DNA from: CAYYJS01 sp964472315
GTDB lineage: Bacteria; Verrucomicrobiota; Kiritimatiellia; UBA8416
Assembly: GCA_964472315.1 (NCBI GenBank)
Contig: CAYYJS010000070.1
Coordinates: 1 to 14,107 of the forward strand
Reading direction: 5' to 3'
Length of the DNA stretch: 14,107 nt
A program made the position numbers and the translations under genes. This document shows positions 1 through 6,550 of this stretch, piece after piece. Within the stretch, counting starts at the first letter, position 1, and every line of letters begins with the position of its first letter. Below the pieces are notes generated by a model that had not been told where the DNA came from, ran no database searches, and worked only from the letters and a program-made list of their open reading frames with translations.

Positions 1-39
1 GCGCGGCGACAAGGCAGAACAGGAGGCAAGGGTAACGCT

Positions 40-187
40 GGGCGCATTTGCGATTCGGTGCAGTCATGGACATTCGCCGTTGTTCCCCTGGGAGCGCGGG
101 CGTCTCGCCCGCAGTTGCCAGACATGTGCATTTCCAAGCGGGCGGGACGCCCGCGCTCCAGGGATGCACCCAATCGCAAATGCGCCC
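40..187 (+). repeat. Palindromic dispersed repeat, copy A (148 bp)
   Basis: This is a full copy of a repeat family seen four times in the window. The outer ends are 23-bp inverted repeats (40-62 and 165-187, starting GGGCGCATTTGCGATT) that differ at one base. Inside lies a second long palindrome, with arms 92-112 and 138-158 (21 bp, one G/T-type mismatch) and a 25-base loop. The left inner arm is itself a hairpin, GCGGGCG-TCT-CGCCCGC. It encodes no protein; open frames across it are by-products of its GC-rich palindromes. The structure resembles a MITE or a REP/BIME-type element. No flush target duplication is visible at this copy. Confidence 0.9.
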
Positions 188-380
188 ATCGTAAGTGAAC
201 ACGACCTTGTCCGCCTCCAACCGGTCCAGGATCGCCTGCACCGGCGCGTACTTGCCCGTCTCGCCCCTGACCACCAGCACATCCGTGCGTCCCGCCGGCC
301 AACGCAATCGCGCAGGCAGCGACCGCGCCTCCGATCCGTACTCCGGCCCAAGTCCCGTTCGGTGTCACTGTTCGTTTCAT
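188..380 (-). pseudogene. Possible broken or partial secreted-protein gene interrupted by repeat A
   Basis: An ATG at 380-378 follows a purine-rich GGAGGGAG ribosome site. A TAGAAT -10-like hexamer (410-405) lies about 25 bases upstream, without a convincing -35. The first ~28 residues look like a signal peptide (basic MKR start, then a run including GGAVAACAIALAG). After this, coding-like character moves to the next frame, which reads TDVLVVRGETGKYAPVQ and continues through ILDRLEADKVVFTYDG with strongly G/C third positions. That frame has a stop at 367-365 and no ATG of its own. Repeat A begins directly after the last of these codons, and both frames remain open through the repeat to the window edge. 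I do not recognise the family. It may be a frameshifted remnant, a gene with a repeat-derived C-terminus that continues outside the window, or chance. Confidence 0.35.
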
Positions 381-653
381 TTCTCCCTCCGTCCGGGCCT
401 GTTCATTCTACTCGTAATCCGCTCTCGTCGCCGTTCTCGTTCACCGATTCCCCGCTTCCATTCGTCTTCATCGAATTCTTGACACTACACCAGGATGAGA
501 TGCGCATGGGATGCGCATGACAAAGAGGCTGGAACTTCAGACTACACCTCGCCGTCGGCGTGAGTCCCACAGCCAAGCACACGAGAATCGGACGCCTCCA
601 CGCGACACGTCACTCAGATCGGCCCCTACGCGACACGCCTGCTACGCCGACGT
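381..653. other. Intergenic region downstream of proC
   Basis: No convincing gene is seen here. The stretch holds short direct repeats: ACGCGACACG at 600-609 and 628-637, and a doubled GATGCGCATG around 505-519. There is no clear intrinsic terminator hairpin with a T-run for the minus-strand operon that ends at 654. It probably also holds the promoter of the minus-strand reading frame that starts at 380. Confidence 0.4.
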
Positions 654-1448
654 TCATCTCAGTTCCCGGCTGCGTTCGGTCGCCGCATGGATCGTCCGTC
701 GGAAAATCTCGGCCAACGCGGGCGTCTGGAGTTGCTCCAGCCCCGCGGCGGTCGTGCCGCCGGGCGACTTGACGGCCGCGATCAGATCGCACGGCTCCTG
801 CGCCCGTTCCATCAGCACGCGGGCGGTGCCCAACATCGTCTGCTCGGCCAGCAACACCGCGTCGGCCCGTGAGAGCCCCTCGCGGACGCCCGCATCGGCG
901 ATCAGTTCCAGCACGTGCGCGAAGAACGCCGGGCCCGAACCGCTGACGGCGGTCACCGCATCGAACTGGTCTTCCGGCAACTCCAGGGCCTTGCCGAAGC
1001 AGCTCAGCAGCGCGACCATCGTGCGGGCATCGGCATCGCGGGTCCCGGCGCCGAGACAGTACACACTCATGCCTTCGGCCACCTGGCAGGGCAGATTCGG
1101 CATCACACGCACCACGCGCGCCCGCGGCAGGAGGTTCTCGATGAACGCCAGCCGCTTCCCCGCCGCGATCGATACGACCAGATGCCGCGCGGCCAGGTCC
1201 CCGGAAAGTTCGCCCAACACGACCCCCAGTTCCTGCGGCTTGACCGCCAGGAACACGACATCGGCCGCCACCACGGCCTCGGCGTTCCTGGAGTACATGT
1301 TGATCCCGTACCGCTTGCGGATCTCATCGCGCCGCGCCGCCTTGACGTCGCTGGCGGATACTTCGTGCGCTTCCACGAGCCCGGCGCGAATCAACGCGGC
1401 CATGATCGCCTCGGCCATCTTCCCCGCTCCCACAAAACCGATCTTCAT
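654..1448 (-). CDS. proC: Pyrroline-5-carboxylate reductase
   Basis: ProC performs the last step of proline synthesis, the NAD(P)H-dependent reduction of 1-pyrroline-5-carboxylate to L-proline in the cytoplasm. The 264-aa product has the expected family length. The N-terminal Rossmann motif is GFVGAGKMAEAI (residues 4-15), followed by VVFLAVKPQ (64-72) and RVMPNLP (114-120). The C-terminal dimerisation/active-site domain carries AVSGSGPAFF (167-176) and VKSPGGTT (226-233). Two adjacent ATGs exist (1451 and 1448). I prefer 1448 because GGAGG then sits 6 bases away and the protein opens with the canonical MKIGF. The upstream HAD gene's TGA lies inside the ATGATGA, so translation is probably coupled. 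This is the last gene of the six-gene run. Confidence 0.96.
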   Translation of the reverse strand: MKIGFVGAGKMAEAIMAALIRAGLVEAHEVSASDVKAARRDEIRKRYGINMYSRNAEAVVAADVVFLAVKPQELGVVLGELSGDLAARHLVVSIAAGKRLAFIENLLPRARVVRVMPNLPCQVAEGMSVYCLGAGTRDADARTMVALLSCFGKALELPEDQFDAVTAVSGSGPAFFAHVLELIADAGVREGLSRADAVLLAEQTMLGTARVLMERAQEPCDLIAAVKSPGGTTAAGLEQLQTPALAEIFRRTIHAATERSRELR

Positions 1449-2497
1449 CATGATCCTCCCAATCTCGTAAGGATGCGCATCGCAATCCGCCCTACCGAAA
1501 CGACCGGCTTCATGATCCAGTCGGAAAACGGCATCAGGTCGAAGCTGGCGAACACGACCAGCACGGCGTAACAAACCGCCACGAAGATCAACGCGCTCGC
1601 GCGCGATTTCCGCCGCCCTCCGGGCCGGCGCGGCGGACGGCTCGACCACCCCTTCGTATGCGGGTTCAGGCCGCTCGCCGCCGGCGACCACCACGGCGGC
1701 AGGGAACTGTCGATGGTCCCGTCCAGATAGGCGTTCAGGATCTGCACGACGCCGCCCAGACAATGTTCGCGCGCGATGTGACCCCCGCTCGCGTGGACGA
1801 TCTCCATGACGGCGCTCTCGGCGTTCCCGGGGCATCCCGTGAACTTCGCGATCCGGCCGTCCAACATGCTGATGTCGTTGTGACCGTTGCCAATGGCCAG
1901 GATCTCCTCGCGCGGGATGCCGAGACGCGACGCCAGGTCGTACACGGCCAGGCCCTTCGTGAACGGAACCATCCGGATGTCGACCTCGCGGAGATAGCGG
2001 AACACCCGCAGGTGCCGGAACTCGCGCGCCTTCTCCGTCAGGATCTCCGTGGCCGCCTCGGCATCCTCCTCGCGGTCGAACCGGAGACACAACCGGTTCC
2101 GCTTGCGGTAGATGGTCGTCACGTGACGGGTCATACCGGTGATCAGCGCATGCCATTCGTTGATGGCGCTGTGGATATGCAGGCGACTGATGAGCAGGTG
2201 CATGAGGATCCAGAAGTTCCACGTCAGATGCGGACGGTACCCAAGCCGCGTATGTCGGTACACGTAGGCATGGCGGATGATCGCATACTCCGGCGCCACG
2301 CCCATCGTCTGCATCGGCTCGATGAAATGCCGGAAGCTGCGTAGCGTGCGCCCCGTGCACACCACCCAGACGGCGCCATGCCTGGCCCGCATGTGGTCAA
2401 GCTGCTTCTGGAACTCGTCGTACAACGCGAATTCGTTCGCGTTCCCGATCAGCGTCCCATCGAGGTCGGTGACTATCAGTCGTAAGATCGGCGGCAT
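1448..2497 (-). CDS. HAD-superfamily (Cof/sucrose-phosphatase-like) hydrolase with C-terminal membrane segment
   Basis: This 349-aa protein is a haloacid-dehalogenase phosphatase of the capped IIB kind. Motif I is DLDGT (nucleophile D11, D13), motif II is VVCTGRT with T48, the motif III lysine is K181 in PFTKGLA, and motif IV is GNGHNDISMLD with D208. Between motifs II and III is a cap of about 120 residues. The core most resembles sugar-phosphate or sucrose-6-phosphate phosphatases, but the substrate cannot be read from sequence. After the core (~260) come a Pro/Arg-rich linker and one hydrophobic stretch (about 302-318), suggesting a membrane-anchored enzyme, which is unusual for this family. 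The start is supported by GGAG 5 bases upstream. It begins 27 bases after the 160-aa unknown gene, and its stop overlaps the proC start. Confidence 0.88.
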   Translation of the reverse strand: MPPILRLIVTDLDGTLIGNANEFALYDEFQKQLDHMRARHGAVWVVCTGRTLRSFRHFIEPMQTMGVAPEYAIIRHAYVYRHTRLGYRPHLTWNFWILMHLLISRLHIHSAINEWHALITGMTRHVTTIYRKRNRLCLRFDREEDAEAATEILTEKAREFRHLRVFRYLREVDIRMVPFTKGLAVYDLASRLGIPREEILAIGNGHNDISMLDGRIAKFTGCPGNAESAVMEIVHASGGHIAREHCLGGVVQILNAYLDGTIDSSLPPWWSPAASGLNPHTKGWSSRPPRRPGGRRKSRASALIFVAVCYAVLVVFASFDLMPFSDWIMKPVVSVGRIAMRILTRLGGS

Positions 2498-2524
2498 GAA
2501 GGCTCCGGAACCGCGGGACCGTCG

Positions 2525-3007
2525 TCAGTAACCCCGCTTCATCAAGGTCTGCTGGAGCTGCGCCTGGAACGACTGGAGGTCCTCGGGCGACGGCCGGTAG
2601 GCCGGGTCGCCGACATCGAGGGCCAGGCGTCCGTACTGATCGAGCATCCACGTGCCGGCCTTGCCGTCGCTGAACGCCACCGTTCCGCTGACCAGCGAGC
2701 CGGGCTTCATGATCGTATCGACACCCACGCGCACACCCTCCAAGCCGGCCGTCGGCTCGCCGGGGAATGGCGCCGTTTCGTCGTCATCGCCCGCGACGGG
2801 CTCCGCGTCCACGGCCGGCGCCGCCTTCGGTCGCGCGACCTCGCGGTCCTTGACCTGCACCTTGAGATCGAGCACGAGGAAACGCACATCCATGTACGTC
2901 ATCGAAATCCCCAACTCGTCATGCAGACGTTTCTGGACCTGCGACAAGCCGCAGCCCTCTTTCACCCATCCCACCACCGTCTGTTTCTGTTCCTGGGTCA
3001 GTTCCAT
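2525..3007 (-). CDS. Conserved-looking hypothetical protein, 160 aa
   Basis: No function is recognised. The first ~50 residues are helical and read like a small HTH-type or coiled domain (MELTQEQKQTVVGWVKEG, then LSQVQKRLHDEL and a segment around MTYMDVRFLVLDLK). A Pro/Ala/Asp-rich acidic linker follows (about 58-88). A compact beta-like C-terminal module contains SGTVAFSDGKAGTWMLDQYG (about 107-126), and the protein ends in a helix rich in Gln (PEDLQSFQAQLQQ). The start at 3007 is set by a strong AAGGAGGAG site 4 bases upstream; the frame stays open further upstream, into amrB, but lacks such a site. It lies 23 bases after amrB and 27 before the HAD gene, so it is part of the same transcript. 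A nucleic-acid or protein-binding role is possible but unproven. Confidence 0.85.
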   Translation of the reverse strand: MELTQEQKQTVVGWVKEGCGLSQVQKRLHDELGISMTYMDVRFLVLDLKVQVKDREVARPKAAPAVDAEPVAGDDDETAPFPGEPTAGLEGVRVGVDTIMKPGSLVSGTVAFSDGKAGTWMLDQYGRLALDVGDPAYRPSPEDLQSFQAQLQQTLMKRGY

Positions 3008-3030
3008 CGCTCCTCCTTCGGATATTCGGA

Positions 3031-4011
3031 TTACAAATCGCCACCGACGCGACGCGGCGCGTTTCCCGCCGCTTCGTCCGCCGCAAACACGACGGCGCCA
3101 TAGCCGACCACCCAATGGCCGCGGCTTTCGGGATGCTCGTCGCCGCTGTTGCGGTAGCGCAGCAGCGCGCCGCCGCGGCAGCCAAGTTTCTCCGCATACC
3201 GCATGACGGCCAGGACCGGTCCGATGCCGCAGCACACCTGGTCCCGATAACTCCACCGTGCCGCCAGCGCGGCGTGATCCAGCCGGACGATCGTTTCGAG
3301 CGTCGTCCGGTCCCGCGACGTCACGCGCTCGTAATCCGCGTCGTGGAGCAAATCGGTGCTGGCAATCACCAGCAGACGCTTCGCGCGCGACAGCGCCACC
3401 AGGCCATCCACGAGCGCGTCGAGCGTGGCCGACTCATGGTCGCCGACGAGTCCGACAATGAGCAGCGCGTCCGGCGCCGCCACCTGCACGAAGGGGATCT
3501 CGTTCTCGGCCGAGTGCTCGCCCTCGTGCGGGCCGTACCCGATGCGGATGCGGTCGCCGCCGCCCGCCAACGCCCGCGCGCCGGCCGTATCGAGCCGCGC
3601 CGTTCCCAGCGGCGTCCGGATGCCGTCGCCATCCATCAGGATCGTGCCGCGAAACGCCTCGCGGTGGCTGAAGCCCAGCACGACGACGGTATCGACCGCA
3701 TGGCCGGCGGCGATGGATTCGCGCACCGCCCGGAAGGTCCAACCCGCGACGGGACCCGAGTACGGGAAACCGGCGTGCGGCGCGATCCCCGCCAGCACGC
3801 GCGACCGCGCCGCCGGGACCCGGGCCTGGTCGATGTACCCTTTGACATCGGCGCGCAACGGCCGCCCGTCCGCCGGGAACCAACGACCGGCGCCGTGTGC
3901 GACATGCACCGTTCCGGTTGCTCCCGCGCTGTTCATGACTGCGTTCCCTTCCCCTGCCGCGACGCCGACAAGCCACACCGCCAGCACGGCCATCTGTAAA
4001 CGAACGGTCAC
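3031..4011 (-). CDS. amrB: Memo-family protein (AmmeMemoRadiSam system protein B) with signal peptide
   Basis: The 326-aa product belongs to the MEMO1/AmrB family, which shares the fold of LigB-type non-haem iron dioxygenases. Family landmarks are present: APHAGFPYSG (H79), GFSHREAF (H116), HSAENEIPF, STDLLHDADYE, and CCGIGP (C260/C261, matching the CG of the human protein). These correspond to the His/His/Cys metal or active-site positions of MEMO1. The chosen start is GTG at 4011, overlapping the mazG stop as GTGA, with GAGGGA about 9 bases upstream. The resulting N-terminus (basic residue, then a hydrophobic run MAVLAVWLVGVAAG) looks like a signal peptide, so the protein is probably exported or membrane-attached. 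A later ATG at 3993 lacks a ribosome site. The usual partners, AMMECR1-like protein A and the radical-SAM protein, are not in this window. Its biochemical function is unknown. Confidence 0.9.
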   Translation of the reverse strand: MTVRLQMAVLAVWLVGVAAGEGNAVMNSAGATGTVHVAHGAGRWFPADGRPLRADVKGYIDQARVPAARSRVLAGIAPHAGFPYSGPVAGWTFRAVRESIAAGHAVDTVVVLGFSHREAFRGTILMDGDGIRTPLGTARLDTAGARALAGGGDRIRIGYGPHEGEHSAENEIPFVQVAAPDALLIVGLVGDHESATLDALVDGLVALSRAKRLLVIASTDLLHDADYERVTSRDRTTLETIVRLDHAALAARWSYRDQVCCGIGPVLAVMRYAEKLGCRGGALLRYRNSGDEHPESRGHWVVGYGAVVFAADEAAGNAPRRVGGDL

Positions 4012-4814
4012 GCGCCGTGTCCCTCGGCTGCCTTGACAGTATCCCATTCGGCATCCAGCTCCGCAAGCGTGCACTGGTCCACCGTACGCCCGGCGGCATG
4101 CACGCGACGCTCGACCTCGCCGAACCGCCGCACAAACTTGGCCACCGCCCGATCCAACGCCTCCTCGGCGTCGATCCGCTGGAAGCGACTCAGATTCACC
4201 ACGGCGAACAACAGATCGCCAATCTCCTCGCGCAACCGCTCGGGATCGCGTTCGGTCATCGCCTCGCGGGCCTCGGCGAGCTCCTCTTCGACTTTGCGGA
4301 AGACATCGCTCACATCGGCCCAGTCGAACCCGACGCGCGACGCGCGCGTCTGCACGCGGTCGGCCTTCCGGAGCGACGGCAGATGCCGCGGCAGACCTTC
4401 CACCAGCGAGGCCGTCTTGCCCGCCGCCTGGCGCTCGTCCGCCTTCACCTGCTCCCAGCGCCGCAGCACGTCCTCGGACGTCTCGGCGACGGCGTCGCCG
4501 AAGACGTGCGGATGCCGGCGGATCAGCTTGTCGGCCAGCGACGCCGCCACGTCGTCGAAGGTGAAGACGCCCTCCTCTTCGCGGATGCGGCTCTGCATCG
4601 CCACCTGCAGCAGGACATCGCCCAGTTCCTCGCGGTGATGCGCCGTATCGCCGTCGTCGATCGCGTCGATGAGCTCGTACGCTTCTTCAACCACACAGGG
4701 CTTGAGCGATTCGAGCGTTTGCTTGCGATCCCACGGGCAGCCCTGCTCGCCGCGCAACCGCGCGACGACGGCCAGGAGCCGCGCCATGCCGGACTCGGCG
4801 TCGGACCCGCTCAT
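4008..4814 (-). CDS. mazG: Nucleoside triphosphate pyrophosphohydrolase MazG
   Basis: MazG hydrolyses (d)NTPs to the monophosphate and pyrophosphate in the cytoplasm, cleaning the nucleotide pool. The 268-aa length matches the two-domain E. coli-type enzyme. The N-terminal domain shows CPWDRKQTLESL (26-37) and the Mg-binding EEAYE (43-47) and EELGD (62-66) motifs. HPHVFGD (101-107) is conserved. The second domain repeats the pattern with EEELAEA (176-182) and REEIGDLLFAVVNLSR (195-210). Its ATG overlaps the thiC stop as ATGA, and its own stop overlaps the amrB GTG. The recognisable ribosome site is weak (GGCGGA), consistent with dependence on translation of thiC. Confidence 0.95.
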   Translation of the reverse strand: MSGSDAESGMARLLAVVARLRGEQGCPWDRKQTLESLKPCVVEEAYELIDAIDDGDTAHHREELGDVLLQVAMQSRIREEEGVFTFDDVAASLADKLIRRHPHVFGDAVAETSEDVLRRWEQVKADERQAAGKTASLVEGLPRHLPSLRKADRVQTRASRVGFDWADVSDVFRKVEEELAEAREAMTERDPERLREEIGDLLFAVVNLSRFQRIDAEEALDRAVAKFVRRFGEVERRVHAAGRTVDQCTLAELDAEWDTVKAAEGHGA

Positions 4815-6097
4815 GCCAGTCCGCCCAACCGGCGTGTCGTGCGCACCGCGCAGAAATCGCGCCCGCACATGGAACAATGGTCGGGGTCGCCCGGTTCGGC
4901 GGAGCGCCCGGCCTGGTAGCGGGCCCGGGCGGTGTCGCCGTCGAGCGCGAGCTCGAACTGGCGCTCCCAATCGAACGTGGCGCGCGCGGCGGCCATCGCG
5001 TCGTCGCGGTCGCGCGCGCCCGGCAGCCCGCGCGCCACGTCGGCGGCGTGCGCGGCGATGCGGTAGGCCACGACGCCCGTCCGCACGTCGTCGAGCGTCG
5101 GCAGCGCCAGATGCTCGGCCGGCGTCACGTAGCACAACAACGCGGCCCCGTAATAGGCCGCGGCGGTGGCGCCGATGGCCGAGGTGATATGGTCATATCC
5201 CGGCGCGATGTCGATGACAACCGGCCCCAGCACGTAGAACGGGGCGCCATCGCAGATGGCGGCCTCGCGCTCCATGTTCATCTGAATCTCGTTGAACGGC
5301 ACGTGACCCGGCCCCTCCACCATCACCTGCACATCGTGCCGCCGGCACACCCGCACGAGCGCGCCCAGCTCGTCCAACTCGGCGAACTGGGCCTCGTCGC
5401 TCGCGTCGGCCAGACACCCCGGCCGCAACCCATCGCCCAGCGAGACGGTCACATCGTGCGCGGCGCAGATGGCCATCACGTCGTCCCACCGTTCGAGGAA
5501 CGGGTTCTCGCGTCCGTGAATCTGCATCCACTCGGCCAGAATCGCCCCGCCGCGGCTGCAGATACCCATGCGTCGCTTCACGGCCAACGGAATGTGGGCG
5601 CGTTTGAGTCCGGCATGGATCGTCATGAAGTCGACCCCCTGCTCCGCCTGATCGCGAATCACGTCCAGCAACAGTTCCGGCGTCAGATCGCGGCTCTTGC
5701 CGTTCACGCGCGAGAGCGCCTCGTAGACCGGCACCGTGCCCATGGGCGCGGGACAGGCGGCGAGGATCGCCCGACGCACGGAGGCCAGATCGCGTCCGAC
5801 GCTCAGATCCATCAGGAAATCCGCCCCGGCACGGAGGGCGACGCGCACTTTCTCCAGCTCCTCGTCCAGTGTCGAACGCTCCGGCGACCAGCCGATGTTG
5901 GCGTTGACCTTGGTTCGGAATGCGCGCCCGGCCAGCGTGGGAATCAGTCCGACGTGCGCGGGATTGGCCGGCAGAACGGCATGGCCGGCGGCCAGGGCGT
6001 CGCGCACGATTTCGGGGGATACGCGCTCGGATGCGGCCGCCGCGACCATCTCCGGCGTGATGGCCCTCCGGCGCGCGCTGCACATTTGTGTTGTCAT
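4811..6097 (-). CDS. thiC: Phosphomethylpyrimidine synthase ThiC
   Basis: ThiC is a radical-SAM enzyme that rearranges aminoimidazole ribotide to HMP-phosphate, the pyrimidine half of thiamine. The protein is 428 aa, the short form of the family. It has NANIGWSPE (65-73), DLSVG (97-101), MTIHAGL (158-164), GRENPF (195-200) and EGPGHVPFNEIQMNM (261-275). The terminal CX2CX4C iron-sulphur motif is C408, C411 and C416 (CSMCGRDFC). I chose the ATG at 6097 because the family normally begins MTTQ..ARR..ITPEM. A GTG at 6139 would add 14 residues without family support. It is first in the six-gene run; none of the others is an obvious thiamine gene. I could not find a TPP riboswitch signature upstream. 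Confidence 0.96.
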   Translation of the reverse strand: MTTQMCSARRRAITPEMVAAAASERVSPEIVRDALAAGHAVLPANPAHVGLIPTLAGRAFRTKVNANIGWSPERSTLDEELEKVRVALRAGADFLMDLSVGRDLASVRRAILAACPAPMGTVPVYEALSRVNGKSRDLTPELLLDVIRDQAEQGVDFMTIHAGLKRAHIPLAVKRRMGICSRGGAILAEWMQIHGRENPFLERWDDVMAICAAHDVTVSLGDGLRPGCLADASDEAQFAELDELGALVRVCRRHDVQVMVEGPGHVPFNEIQMNMEREAAICDGAPFYVLGPVVIDIAPGYDHITSAIGATAAAYYGAALLCYVTPAEHLALPTLDDVRTGVVAYRIAAHAADVARGLPGARDRDDAMAAARATFDWERQFELALDGDTARARYQAGRSAEPGDPDHCSMCGRDFCAVRTTRRLGGLA

Positions 6098-6342
6098 ATT
6101 CCAGCATTTCCCGGCGGGCGGCAACGCGCTGGGCGGCACCCATGCCGCTCAGGGAGGTACAGCCGGACCGATCTTGTGTCTTGCGGTGGCATGCGCGCGG
6201 GCGCGGGCGCGTTGTCGAGGCCCCGCGCACATCCATCCGCCGTCCACGGCGGTCGGCCTGCGCCACACGAGTTTCCAAACGGGAGCAAAGTCTACTCCGC
6301 CCCCCATGGCGAGTCAACATCCGCTGCCCGCGGACCCAGGGC
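6098..6342. other. Upstream region of thiC, between thiC and repeat B
   Basis: There is no gene here. On the minus strand I looked for the TPP-riboswitch core (CTGAGA, and the ACCTGATCTGG...GCGNAGGGA block) and did not find it. A 6-bp hairpin GCGGCA-CCCA-TGCCGC lies at 6133-6148. It could be a structured part of the thiC leader but has no T-run and is not a clear terminator. No promoter with good -35 and -10 boxes stands out. Confidence 0.45.
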
Positions 6343-6487
6343 GAGCGCATTTGCGATTCGGTGCACACGAGCGCGGGCGTCCCGCCCGCTTGGAAATGCA
6401 CATGTCTGGCAACTGCGGGCGAGACGCCCGCGCTCCCAGGGGAACAACGGCGAATGTCCATGACTGCACCCAATCGCAAATGCGCCC
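6343..6487 (-). repeat. Palindromic dispersed repeat, copy B (145 bp, inverted)
   Basis: This copy has the same ends and core as copy A but with the interior in reverse-complement orientation. It reads GAGCGCGGGCGTCCCGCC, then the TGGAAATGCACATG loop, then the other arm. It is 3 bases shorter next to the left end. It lies between the divergent thiC and LptF/G-type genes. The 9-mer CCCAGGGCG occurs on both sides (6335-6343 and 6488-6496) and may be a target-site duplication, although part of it resembles the element's own end. Confidence 0.88.
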
Positions 6488-6550
6488 CCCAGGGCGCATC
6501 TCGAAAAACGCCCTTTATCAATTCCCGCGCGGCGGGTAGTCTAGCGGCAC

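Noticed and set aside
64..351. Small open frames across the repeats (for example 64-351 and 6314-6499)
   Set aside because: They are the same translated repeat in different frames (…ARASRP…RDARAP-type peptides), with no independent support.
479..508. TTGACA at 479-484 as a plus-strand promoter
   Set aside because: No acceptable -10 box at 16-18 bases and no plus-strand gene follows.
511..1571. Long plus-strand open frames (511-1470, 915-1571)
   Set aside because: They are antisense to proC and the HAD gene, have no family resemblance, and show composition typical of shadow frames in GC-rich DNA.
1449..2360. N-terminal extension of proC up to 2360
   Set aside because: This frame overlaps the whole HAD gene out of frame; the true proC start has a ribosome site and the canonical N-terminus.
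4877..6463. 528-codon plus-strand open frame
   Set aside because: It is antisense to thiC, whose motifs are unmistakable; its C-terminal part is only translated repeat B.
6491..6516. AGGGCG/CGCCCT stem ahead of the LptF/G-type gene as a terminator
   Set aside because: It has a 12-base loop and only three T's, and no plus-strand gene lies upstream to terminate.
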